In this document: one piece after another, positions 42,599 to 52,744 of the stretch
How the letters are laid out: every line of letters begins with the position of its first letter
Numbering within the stretch: the first letter of the stretch is position 1
The notes under the pieces: generated by a model
Databases searched by the model: none
What the model was told of the DNA's origin: nothing
Seen by the model: the letters and a program-made list of their open reading frames with translations, nothing else
Program-made: the position numbers and the translations under genes
Source of the DNA: Calocera cornea HHB12733
Taxonomy: Eukaryota; Basidiomycota; Dacrymycetes; Dacrymycetales; Dacrymycetaceae
DNA: 64,000 nucleotides
Reading direction: 5' to 3'
Assembly (NCBI GenBank): GCA_001632435.1
Contig: KV423966.1
Coordinates: forward strand, 1-64,000

Positions 42599-45015
42599 CG
42601 TTTATATCACCTCGACTGTGTGTGCGTGTGCGGGCCGGGAGGAGCGGGAGCGGGCGATCGAGCGCCTGCGGTGTGGGAAAGAGGGAACACAGAGCGACGG
42701 GTGATGGAGGCGATCGGGCGGATCGCAGGGGTGTTGGGGGTGTGCTGCTCGTGCGTGCGAGGGTCCGATGACCATTCATCTCCATCTGCGCCCATCGTGC
42801 CCCAGCAGGGGTGGGGGTAGTGACGATTGCATAGTAAGCCGTGATGAGCTCACGAGGCTGTTGAGGCGCAACGTCAGGGCCAGCATCGCTCCCGCTCCCG
42901 CGCGTGAAGGGCCTTCCCAGCCGGGGTGGCCGTTTAGGGGAGGGAGAGGGATCCGGCTATCGCGCGCCGGGCGCATGAAGCCGTGTTTGCCGGAGCGCGG
43001 CGGACGGGCGTGGAGCGTGGGGAAGGGAAGGCTGAAACGGAGGGCGGGGAAGCCGGGTGGGGAAGGGCGTGACGGGGTGCACAGTTGTTTTTGGATGGGG
43101 ATGGGGCGACGGAGGGCACGAGCGAGAGAGCGACGGGCGGGGGTGGGGTGCGTGAACTTAGCCCGGCTTCGCGGTATCAGATCGCGGGGAGCGTTGTCAT
43201 GCAACAGGAGCGGGTGAGCCGAGCGCGCGAGCAATCATGCGAGGCGAGCCTGTGCGCTTTCAGCAACGGTCAACCGCCGCTTCCTGGTAGCTTATCGGCT
43301 GTCGGCTTTTGCGGTTCTCGACTCTGGCTGTTCTTTCGGGCGTTGGACCTTGGGGACGACCCGACCCGACCCTGATAAAAAGGGAGGTGGGAATGAAGCT
43401 CGGTACCGGCAGCGACGTTCGGCGTTGCCAGCGAGTCAGACCCGCCCGAAGGGGACGAGCCTCCACCCGCCTCAGAACGCCAGACGGATAAGGCGAGCGC
43501 GGTGCCGAAAATAGCTGGGTTTGGCCTGCGCGAGAAGCGTGATGCGCGATGTTGGGCGTCGATGCTGATGCTGATGCTGATGGCGACGAGGCCGATGCGG
43601 CGGGCCATCGGTCTCCGGGTCCATGTCGTGCAGTGCACCCCAGAATCAAGCCTACTCAGCTCACGACAGCAAAGCAAAGCACTGTACATATTATTCCAGC
43701 ACGGCAGCTGGCCCACTTCCCCGTTCAGATAAGCCCGAGTTTCGCGGAATGTCGCGAAGCCCAGCCGAAGCACTGGGCGAACTCGGAACATTCTCGAGCG
43801 TTCACGCTCAGGGTCCTGCGTGGGTCTGGGCCTGTGGCGCGGAGTACAATGCGATAGAGGTTAGAGGTGTGCTGCGCGAACCTGCGAGTCTGGAGAGGTC
43901 CGGCGGAGACCCGCTTCTGCACCGTATGTACCGTCCGAGTTCGTTTCGCTGGGAGCCCCAACGGAGGGCGGGAGCAATGCCCTCTACACCGTTCTACATT
44001 ACCTAGCTCGTAAGAGTCTGGTCTATTCCCCCTGGGTTGAATTCCAGGGTAAGTACTCTTATAAGTATGACGGTAGTAGGCAGAAGAGCACCCTCGTTCA
44101 GCCCAGCCCAGGCGAATCGGGGGCTCAAAGGGGAGCAATCTCCCTCGAAGGGAGCATATGGCATATGGGGGCGGCCCACCTGGAGGCGCTGCACTGACGT
44201 CAGGCGGCCGGCGCCACCCGCCCGCTCCAGCGCCTGCGATTGGCCGTGAGATGCCGGGGCCACACGAGCCCCAACGTCCCTAGTTAGTAGTGGGTCGTGA
44301 GTCCGCTGGTGCGGTGGTTTGCGCCGTGGGCTGGAATGTAGGGCACTCACGGTACTTTCTGGTGGTGCGGTGCTAGGATAATGAAGAGTTGTAAGTAATG
44401 TAATGCATGAGCTCCGGGGGGACCGGGGGGAGCGCGCCACCCCGCCCCTCGGTCACTGTGGCAGGAGCGAGTAGGTGACAGCAGCGGCGGGGACCCAGCG
44501 AACTGAACGGCCGGCCGAGCGAGGCCCACCCACGCATGGGGATCCGCCGCCCCGGTCGCGGGCTTGTGCGCCGCTCCCCGCTCCCCACTCGCTCCGTCCA
44601 GGCTCTCCTTCGCACCATCACAGCCTTGTCCATCCTCCAGCCCTTCACACCCAGCCTCTCCCGCCCATTCCTCTCGAAGCACCCGCCTGTGTGTCCGCCA
44701 ATCCACACGCAGACGGTGCAGCACGCCGAGCCACCGCGTCTGCCCCGTCCGTGTCTCGCCCGTACTCGCCCCCGCCCGCCCGCGCAGACACTAGCGCGAG
44801 CCGGCCAGCGCTCACCTCCCCGAGTCCCCTCGTCGGCTTCTCCCGACCTCGCCCTCACGCCCAGAGGCCTAGACCGTCCCCATCACCCGCCGCCACCACC
44901 ATCAACCCAACACCGCCTGCCCCCTGCCCCCTGCCCCCTCCCCTCCCTTCACGCTCCTCGATCAGCGCTCGCTAGCGGGAACACGTACATAAACCCGTGC
45001 CGTGGTCGAGCCCCC

Positions 45016-45070
45016 TTTGCTGCCTGCTGCCTGCTGCCTGCCGCCTGCCGCCTGCTGCCTGCCTGCTGTC
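45016..45070. repeat. CTGCCTG-type microsatellite
   Basis: Imperfect heptamer repeat of GCTGCCT/GCCGCCT units, about seven copies, in the promoter region of the dehydratase-like gene. Confidence 0.75.
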
Positions 45071-45277
45071 CTGCCCCCTGGCCTGCAGCTGCCTCGCCCC
45101 GTCGCCAAGCCACCCTCACCGCCGCTGCCTGTCCCAGCGAACCGCTATCGGCGCTCGGTACCGACATCAGTCCATCGATCCAGCCTCGTCCATCACGGTC
45201 GAGCCTAGCCTGGGCCCGCGACTCGACTCGTTTCCGGGGCGCGAGATCCCGCGAGTCACACGACGCCTGAGCATACA

Positions 45278-45284
45278 TATATAA
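45278..45284 (+). promoter_or_regulatory. TATA box of the dehydratase-like gene
   Basis: TATATAA lies 118 nt upstream of the ATG at 45396 and is followed by a pyrimidine-rich leader. Confidence 0.5.
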
Positions 45285-45395
45285 CGCTCGTCTTCCGTCC
45301 TCTCCCACGCACAACTCACTTCTCGTCCTTGTTCTCATTCCCATACAACAGCCTATCCCCCCCTCCTTGCTACCCCCCTCCAACAAGCAGCAACA

Positions 45396-46681
45396 ATGCC
45401 GCTCATGGCCCTGTACGAAGTCCCCGTCGCGATCGCCTCGCCGTCGCTGGGGATGAACCCCGCGCACACCCTCCCCCTCAAGCTCAAGGCCGCTGCCGAC
45501 GCAGGCTTCGGCGCGGTCGAGATCGGAATGGACGATCTGGTGTGTTCTGTCTCCCTCTCCCTCTGCGGGCCTCAGCTAATCCCCCGATCCCGCAGATCGC
45601 CTATGCGCGCGCTCTCAACCCGGATCTCCCAGAGGCGCACCCCAAGTATCGGGCGACGGGCGCGCCGGTGCTCGAGCCCGAGCCGCGCGACCCGATCGAC
45701 GAGCCGATCTGGGCCGCGCTCAAGACGACCGCCGCGGCGGTGAAGGAGCTGTGTGCGAACCTCGGGCTGCACATCCTCTGTCTGCAGCCGCTGAGCCAGT
45801 ACGAGGGCTGGCCGGAGCCGATGGACCGGCACGCGTGGGCGTGGGAGAAGGCGCTGCGCTGGCTCGATCTCGCCAAGGAGCTTGGCGCGGAGATGCTCCA
45901 GGTGGGAAGCAACAACGAGCTCAACGCCAGCGCGGGCGTCGAGGCCTGCGTGCAGGACATGCGACGCATCGCCGTGGCTGCCGAGGAGAGGGGTGTCAAG
46001 ATTGCGTATGAGCCGTGGTGCTGGGGTGCATACACGAACACGTGGGAGGGCTGCTGGGAGATTGTGCAGAAGGCGGTTCGTCCAGAATCACTCTGTTTCT
46101 ACTGCTAGTGCTCATGTGGATGCGCAGGATCACCCCGCGCTCGGCCTATGTCTCGATACCTTCCAGATCGCAGGCTCGCCCGTGTACGGCGCCTCCCCGA
46201 CGGCGGCCACAGGGTGGATCAACAGCTACACCCCGACCCTCTTCTCGCTCTCGCTCAAGAATCTCACCCAGTCCGTCAAGGCCGACAAGATCTTCTTCCT
46301 CCAGATATCGGACGGCGCCAAGCTCGATCCGCCTCTGGGGCGTGGGAACGAGCTTGACTCGCGCTGGACCCGCGGATGGGAGAGCAGGCAAGTGTGGAGC
46401 GGTGCCAGACGGCCTTTGCCGTTCCGCCCGGAGAAAGGGGGATATCTGCCTGTCGTCGAGATCACAGACGCGGTACTGGCGACTGGTTTCAGGGGTAGGT
46501 GCCTCTCTAATAGCTACGTGACCATGCGGCTGACGGAATCGAAGGATACATGTCGTACGAGATCTTCGAGAAGGAGCAAGAGGACGACGATCCCAGCGTC
46601 CCCGAGCGCTGGGCGAAGGACGCCAAGAGGGCACACGACCAGCTCATGTCAGCCGTCACGCGGAAATGGCGACGAATGTAG
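45396..46681 (+). CDS. 3-dehydroshikimate dehydratase-like TIM barrel protein
   Basis: Four exons (45396-45539, 45596-46075, 46128-46494, 46545-46681) give 375 residues. It is a xylose-isomerase-like (AP endonuclease 2) TIM barrel. Blocks typical of fungal QA-4-type dehydratases are KLKAAADAGFGAVEIGMDDL, the VGSNNE loop, the IAYEPWCWG metal-ligand Glu, GLCLDTFQIAG with the metal-ligand Asp, FFLQISDGAKLDPP, and GGYLPVVEIT ending in GYMSYEIF. The enzyme would convert 3-dehydroshikimate to protocatechuate in quinate/shikimate catabolism. It lacks a signal peptide. An MFS transporter lies 1.7 kb downstream on the same strand. A generic sugar-phosphate isomerase role is the main alternative. Confidence 0.87.
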
Positions 46682-48379
46682 TTGGCGCCCATGTAAAGTT
46701 GCATCCACTCCTCGCCTCACACTGTCTGTCTGAACGGGTATCTCGCTGTCGCTGTCGAATCGTCTCCAAAATCACCCCCTTCTGTCACTGATACCACGGA
46801 CTGGAAAACGCAGCATCGTCGCTAGTACACAGGTAGGTCGTATTGGGTCCCCTCTTTCCTCACATGTCACCTTGCCCCTCGCACTCGTTCTTTCCGCCCG
46901 CATAAAGCCCGCATGAATAGAGAGAAAAGTAGCAGATGCCGTGGTCATGTCTCATTCTCATGTCTCATGTCTCCCTCATGTCGTTGTCGTCGTCCCCTTG
47001 TGCTCCTGTGCTCTTGTGCCTGTGCTCGCATGCTTTGTACAACAAATTGGATGTACACGTTAGTACACCGGATAGTTAGCTGAAAAAAAGAAATGGACAA
47101 AATTACGAACAGTGATCCCACGCCTGTGCCTTCACCACCCACCACACCGGTTCACCCCCAGCTGTACGCGCCCTCTCCACCCGCACCACACGCCCAAAGC
47201 AGCCCCCTCGCCTCGCTACTCTATTGTAGTGTGCCACCTTCCTCCTGTTCCCACTTGCCGCCTAGGTGTCCAGGACGGGAAAGGGAAAGGGAAAGGGGGG
47301 ACCGGCACTCTGTCAGTCCGGGTTCGGCTCCGACCACCCACCAGTGGGCCCTCTCACTCCGCGCGCGCATGGCGATGCAGCTTGCTGGCACTACTACCGT
47401 ACTGCGTTCACGTTGACTTCCGCCCGGGTGTGCCAGCGCATACACGCCCACTGGGGGTGAGCGTATCCAGCCGCGAAGGCGAGCGGAGGCCGCTGACTTG
47501 TCTCGCTTGACGCACCGTCCTGCCCCATCCGCAGGGCGCTCCAACAACTTACCCCGAACCGGTCCAGCCCATTAATAATATCACCAGAGCCCCAGCCATC
47601 GTCCAATGCGTGCATCATCCGCGGCCGGCCGGGCCCTGCGCACGCGTACAGTAGGAGCGCTCTGATGACGGCGGATGGTGCGCTCGTTCGGCACTGCGCG
47701 CTGCCAAGCTCGGCCCGGGGCCCCTTTGGGCGACCGGCGTGTGACCGCCGGCGTCGGCCGACGCGGGGCCCGCTGGAGGTATGGCGGCAGAAGGGCGAGG
47801 CGCGGCAGCTCTGCTTGAGCATTTGTGGGTTCTTTCGGCAGGATTGTCAATATGAGGGAAAGAATGTTAACTATTATTTATCCATCTTCCAGAACTGCAT
47901 TCACTAAGTTAACTTACTTTACGATCAAGGCAGATCGGGATGCGGCTACCGGCTATCGAGGCTTCCACTCCACTCTATATTCAGCAGGTTTTGCAGCGCG
48001 GACGAGCCAGCTCGAAACCCGTGAATGGCGTGTCGGGTGTATGACCAAGCCCGCCTCCGCCGATGTTTTTGGTGGCTCGGCAACTCGGCACGCGCCCTCG
48101 GCAAGCGCCATCGGGGCCGAGTCCACCGAATGCACGGCTGTGAGTCGTTTCCCCCTTCGATGGCCCGGCCGCCCACCTCCAGCCGGCGGCCATGAGCCCG
48201 GCGGTGCACCCCTCGTCCGACACGCGAGGTGTCCGATATAATATAATGCTGTTATCTGGCCGGGATCGCGCGGGCTGCTCAAGCTTTTGCGTCTTCGTTG
48301 TCCGCTCTCCACTCTGCTGCTTTCGGCTCTCTGTCGCTGTCTGCTCCTGGGGCTTGCTGCTTGCTGAGCACCGGCTCGG
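46682..48379. other. Intergenic, dehydratase-like gene to MFS transporter
   Basis: 1.7 kb without a recognisable gene. Features are a run of CATGTCTC units at 46945-46980 and an AT-rich patch at 47860-47930 carrying two GTTAAC/GTTAACTTAC motifs. Confidence 0.4.
48237..48247 (+). promoter_or_regulatory. TATA box of the MFS transporter
   Basis: TATAATATAAT lies about 135 nt upstream of the ATG at 48380, in an otherwise GC-rich region. Confidence 0.5.
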
Positions 48380-50422
48380 ATGGCTTCTCAGAAAACGGAT
48401 ACCGCGCAGGGGAAGCAGGTGGAGGACACACCGGACGGGCAGGCGTGCTATCCCGCGTTCACTCCTGCACCCATCCCGGTGCCCCCAATCGAAGGGGTAA
48501 TGCAGGAGGCTCCGAAGGGGTTCGAAGGGCTGCCGGTCGTCGCCGAGGGATCCAGAGGGCTGCAAGGCGGCGCCGCACTGGACGAAGCGGCCACACGCCT
48601 CCCGGACGGCGAGCTGGAGGACATCGACCTTGAAAAGGCGCCTGCGGGGAAGAGGAGGAGCACGGACGAGCGCACGCTTGCGGAGCTCCAGGAGGGGGGC
48701 GCGGTGGGCGCGGGCGAGGTGGAGGATCCGCAGGACCCGACCCTGGCGCATGCGCAGGAGAGGAAGGGGGACATCTATGACCGATTTAGCAAGGGCAAGA
48801 AGTACACGATCGTCGGTATTGTTGCGTACTCTGCGCTATTAGCACGTGAGTCGCCCTTTTAATGCAAGTAGAGTCGTTCACTGAACAGATAATTTACAGC
48901 CTTCGCCTCCTCCTCCTTCCTCCCCTCGATCCCCACCATCGCCAACGATCTGCACTGCTCGGGTGCCGTAGTAAACTACACCGTAGCCATCTACCTCGTA
49001 ACGATCGGCATCGCCCCGCTCGCCTGGGCGCCTTACGCGCGCTTCTACGGGCGCAAGTTCGTCTACGTCGCCTCCCTGCCGCTGTTCTGCATCGGCAGCT
49101 TGGGTGTCGCGCTGAGCGGGAGTCTGGTCGGCTTGATTATTACACGGATCTTGCAGGGGATTGGCGCGAGTAGTGTGCTGAGTGTGGGGGCGGGGAGCAT
49201 TGGGGATATCGTGCGTCCTCTGCCGCCTTGCAATTGCTGAGGTGCTTACCATGTCCGGCAGTACCGACCCACCGAGCGCGGGCGCGCGATGGGCCTCATG
49301 TACGGCGGAGCGCTGTTCGGCCCGGCACTCGCGCCGCTCGTCGCCGGTCTGCTAACCCAGTACGTCCCGAACGGCTACGGCTGGCGGGCGATGCAGTGGC
49401 TTCTGTGCGCGATGGGCGGGCTCGCCTTCGCCTTCATCGTCTTCTTCCTGCCCGAGACTGCGCACTCGCGTGGGATTATCGCGGAGAAGGAGAGGCGGAA
49501 GAGGGAGGGCAGGCAGACGCGCTTCATCTGGGTATGGCTGGATCCCATCAAGCCCGTCTGGCTGCTCAGGTACCGGAACGTGCTCACCATCAGCATCGTG
49601 AGCTCTATGGTGCTAGAGACGACCTACGGTATGTCCATGCTCCCGGCCGCATACAGTACGACCCCAAATGGCTGACACGGCCGCACGCACCCCACAGCCA
49701 TCCTCGTCCCGTTGACATACACCATCGGCCCGCGGTACAACATCACCTCTGTGTCGATCCTCGGCACGCTCTACCTCGCCCCGGGCGTGGGGAACATGAT
49801 CGGCTCGCGCGTCGCGGGCGTGCAGTCGGACCGGGCGGTCAAGCACTCGCTCAAGATACGCAACGGCGTCTTCCGCCCGGAGGACCGCCTGCGCGCGACC
49901 ATCTTCGGCGCCGGCGTCGTGCTGCCCGTGACGGTGCTGGCGTACGGGCTCGTCGTGCAGTTCTGGACCGGGCCAGGAGGGCTCGCCGTCGCGCTCATCT
50001 TGATCGCCGCGAGCGGGTTTGGGCTCATGACGATTCTGGCGATATGTAACACGTACTTGGTCGATGCGATGCAGACGCGCAGCACCGAGGTCATCGCTAT
50101 CAAGTAGGTCCCTCCTCCCTCCCCGTGCGTGCGTCGTACTGACAGAGAGTGCAGCAACTGCCTGCGGTACATCGCCTGCGCGGCGTCCTCGGCCTACTGC
50201 CTCCCCCTGACGGACGCGATCGGCGTCGCGCCCATGAATGCCATCTCGGCCGTGCTCGCGTGGATCGGGTTTGGGCTGATTATGTGGACGATCCGCGACG
50301 GGTCCAAGTGGCGCGAGAAGGAGGAGAGGAAGGAGGGCGTCAAGATGATGGAGCTGAGTCCGCAGGCGCTGCCGGAGGAAAAGGAGGAGAAGGGGAAGGA
50401 GGAGGAGGCGGAGAAGGCATGA
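48380..50422 (+). CDS. MFS transporter, DHA1-type drug/H+ antiporter-like
   Basis: Five exons (48380-48845, 48900-49210, 49262-49628, 49698-50103, 50155-50422) give 605 residues. A hydrophilic N-terminal extension of about 145 residues precedes the first membrane helix (YTIVGIVAYSALLA). Signature blocks: the loop 2-3 motif RFYGRKFVYV, the ILQGIGASS helix and the motif-C-like GLMYGGALFGPALAPLVAG preceded by RPTERGRAMG, as in fungal DHA1 (QDR/polyamine-type) exporters. A long central loop and a charged, Glu/Lys-rich C-terminus complete it. Plasma-membrane location is expected. The substrate is unknown; proximity to the dehydratase-like gene raises the possibility of an aromatic acid. Confidence 0.9.
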
Positions 50423-51096
50423 TGCGCGCGGCTGCCGCGCTGAAGTGCGCCGACCCTGCAAAATGTGGACTTCAATGCTGTCGGAAGGAGAGGCGGGAGA
50501 GGCGCAAATGACTCGTATGCATGATCATGTCCAATTACCCCTCATGTTCATTTGTAACACCATAGTTCTTGCACAAGCATGGATCCTTAGAATGTATTCT
50601 ATCGTTAGCCTCTGAGGCGTAGGAACGGCCCTCGCAGGAACATCGCGGGAAACGCCCTCCGCGGGCGGTGGCACCGGCCATTGGCCAATTTGCGCGTTCT
50701 GCTGTGCCTGCAGGGTGACATATTGGGCTTACGTGGGGAATGCGGGGTCGCAACCACTTGCGCGGTGGGATTAGCATTTAGACGGCACGAGCGTTCGCAC
50801 TAAAATGACGACGGTTAAGTGCGACCAGACGCCGACCAGAGGCGGTCGGCGCAGAACAGGACCGACGGCATGTCGGCGGTAACGGAGATAAGCCACGGCG
50901 TTAGGTCATGTATTAGGTCAGTGTGCAGGTTCCCACGCTCCCCTTCGGTGGACCCTTGCTTCATGGCACGGGCAGCAGACGGAGCCCCCGGTCATTCAAT
51001 AGTTCGTTCCTCACTCACAATGTCCTCTTCGGGCTTGATGCTTAGCTCCGTCTGGTGGCTGCACGACAACAGCGCATTACACCGACATTGTCCGTG
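50423..51096. other. Intergenic, MFS 3' flank and AKR 2 promoter
   Basis: About 670 bp with only short, non-conserved ORFs. The AKR 2 TATA box marks its right end. Confidence 0.4.
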
Positions 51097-51103
51097 TATA
51101 AAA
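51097..51103 (+). promoter_or_regulatory. TATA box of aldo-keto reductase 2
   Basis: TATAAAA sits 32 nt before an upstream in-frame ATG (51129) and 137 nt before the conserved ATG (51234). Transcription is therefore expected to start at or near 51129, which matters for which start codon is used. Confidence 0.6.
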
Positions 51104-51233
51104 TGGCCGGAGAGCATCCCAGAGAGCAATGCATTCCTCACGCATCTTTCCAACGACCACCCGAGCTCTGCGACTCGCAACTGCTACTACACGCACTCAG
51201 CTACCGCACACCCGACCAGCCTTCACACGAAGC

Positions 51234-52477
51234 ATGAGCATCTGGACACCCGCACCGACGCCCAAGACTCTCCTGGGGGAGTACAGGCTGCTTTCGCCCT
51301 CGGCGGGCGTGCGCGTGTCTCCCCTTGCTCTGGGCGCTATGAGCCTGGGGAACAAGTGGAACGACTTTATGGGCGGAGGGATGAGCAAGGAGGAGGCATT
51401 TGAGGTCAGTGATCTTTCTGCACCTTTCGGTACCGAAGTTGACCTGTATGCAGCTTCTCGACGCGTACTACGACGCCGGCGGGAACTTCATTGACACGGC
51501 GAACAACTACCAAGACGAGCAGAGCGAGGAGTGGATCGGGGAGTGGATGCAGGAACGCAAAAACCGCGACCAGATTGTGCTCGCGACCAAGTACTCGATC
51601 GGCTACATCCGCGCACGCGACGACATCGCGATCAAGGTAAACTATACCGGCAACGCGCGCAAGTCGATGCACGTGTCCGTGCGGGATTCTTTGGCGAAGC
51701 TCAAGACGGACTACATCGACCTCTTTTACGTGCATTGGTGGGACTACACCACCCCGGTAGAGGAGATGATGCAGGCGCTCGACGTGCTCGTCAAGGCCGG
51801 CAAGGTGCTCTACCTCGGCATATCCGACACGCCCGCGTGGGTCGTCGCGCGCGCGAACGGCTATGCGCGCGCGCACGGCCTCTCGCAGTTTGTCGTGTAC
51901 CAGGGCCGGTGGAACCTCCTCATGCGCGACTTTGAGCGCGACATCCTCCCGATGGTCAAGGCCGAGGGCATGGGCGTCGCACCGTGGGGTGTGCTGGGGC
52001 AGGGGAGGTTCAAGACCGCCGCGCAGCTCGAGCAGCGGAAGAAGCAGGGCAGCCTGCGGGGCGGGGCGGACCTCACACCCGCAGAGACCAAGATCAGCGC
52101 CGCACTCGAGAGGGTCGCGAAGGAGCTCGGGAGCAATGTCACCATCACCCAGGTAGCCATTGCCTATACGCTGAACAAGCAAGCTTATGTGTTCCCCATT
52201 GTGGGAGGAACGAAACCGAAGTATCTCCAGGACAATATCGAGGTTAGTGCTTTCGGTTCAACTCACCATACCGTTCTCACACCCTCGGCAGGCTTTGAAG
52301 ATCAAGCTCTCCCCCGAGCAGATTGCATACCTTGAAAGCGCCGCACCGTTCGACATTGGATTCCCGCACAGCATGATCGGCCGTGACCCGGCATTGACGG
52401 ACGACGGCCGCTCTACCAACAGGCTGCTCACCCATACCAGTCGGATCGAGTACGTGAGAGCACCGCACCCGCTGTGA
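51234..52477 (+). CDS. Aldo-keto reductase, aryl-alcohol dehydrogenase type (paralogue 2)
   Basis: Three exons (51234-51404, 51454-52242, 52292-52477) encode 381 residues, closely similar to paralogue 1 over the whole length. The tetrad is present in FIDTANNYQ (Asp, Tyr), LATKYS (Lys) and YVHWWD (His). Start 51234 gives MSIWTPAP, equivalent to the paralogue. An in-frame ATG at 51129 would add 35 residues rich in Arg, Ser and Thr with no acidic residue, like a mitochondrial presequence; it lies almost on the predicted transcription start. The enzyme should reduce aromatic aldehydes with NADPH. One intron position is unique to this copy. Confidence 0.93.
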
Positions 52478-52744
52478 TCCATTCTGCCCCCTTCGTATAG
52501 TCGTCTGAGATCTCTGTAATACTTTCGGCAACATGCCACCCGTAATGTACCGCCTTGAGCCTCATAATCCAGTTCTGGCATTCGCTCAAACCTCGTTATG
52601 GAATGTGTGTCTACATGCTAGAGTCCTTGGGTAAAGTATGGTGATCAAAATTGCTGTCTAGAGATCCAAGTATCCCAAAATGAAAGCCAGCTCAGCCGGC
52701 TTCTGAAAGAAAATACGCGAAGCGATGCACATAAGCGCATCGTA

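Larger units (their letters stand above)
42599..45395. other. Long GC-rich intergenic region
   Basis: Almost 2.8 kb with no gene I can support. Several ORFs of 90-245 codons cross it in different frames, all low-complexity (Pro/Arg/Ser-rich) and overlapping on both strands, as expected of GC-rich DNA. It contains a CTG/ATG-type repeat (TGATGC units, about 43559-43582), C-rich CCCCTGC runs near 44918, and a CTGCCTG-type repeat at 45016-45066. An RNA gene cannot be excluded. Confidence 0.45.

Noticed and set aside
44536..45270. 244-codon Pro/Arg/Ser-rich plus ORF
   Set aside because: Low-complexity, overlapped by equally long frames on both strands, and crosses the CTGCCTG repeat and the TATA region of the next gene.
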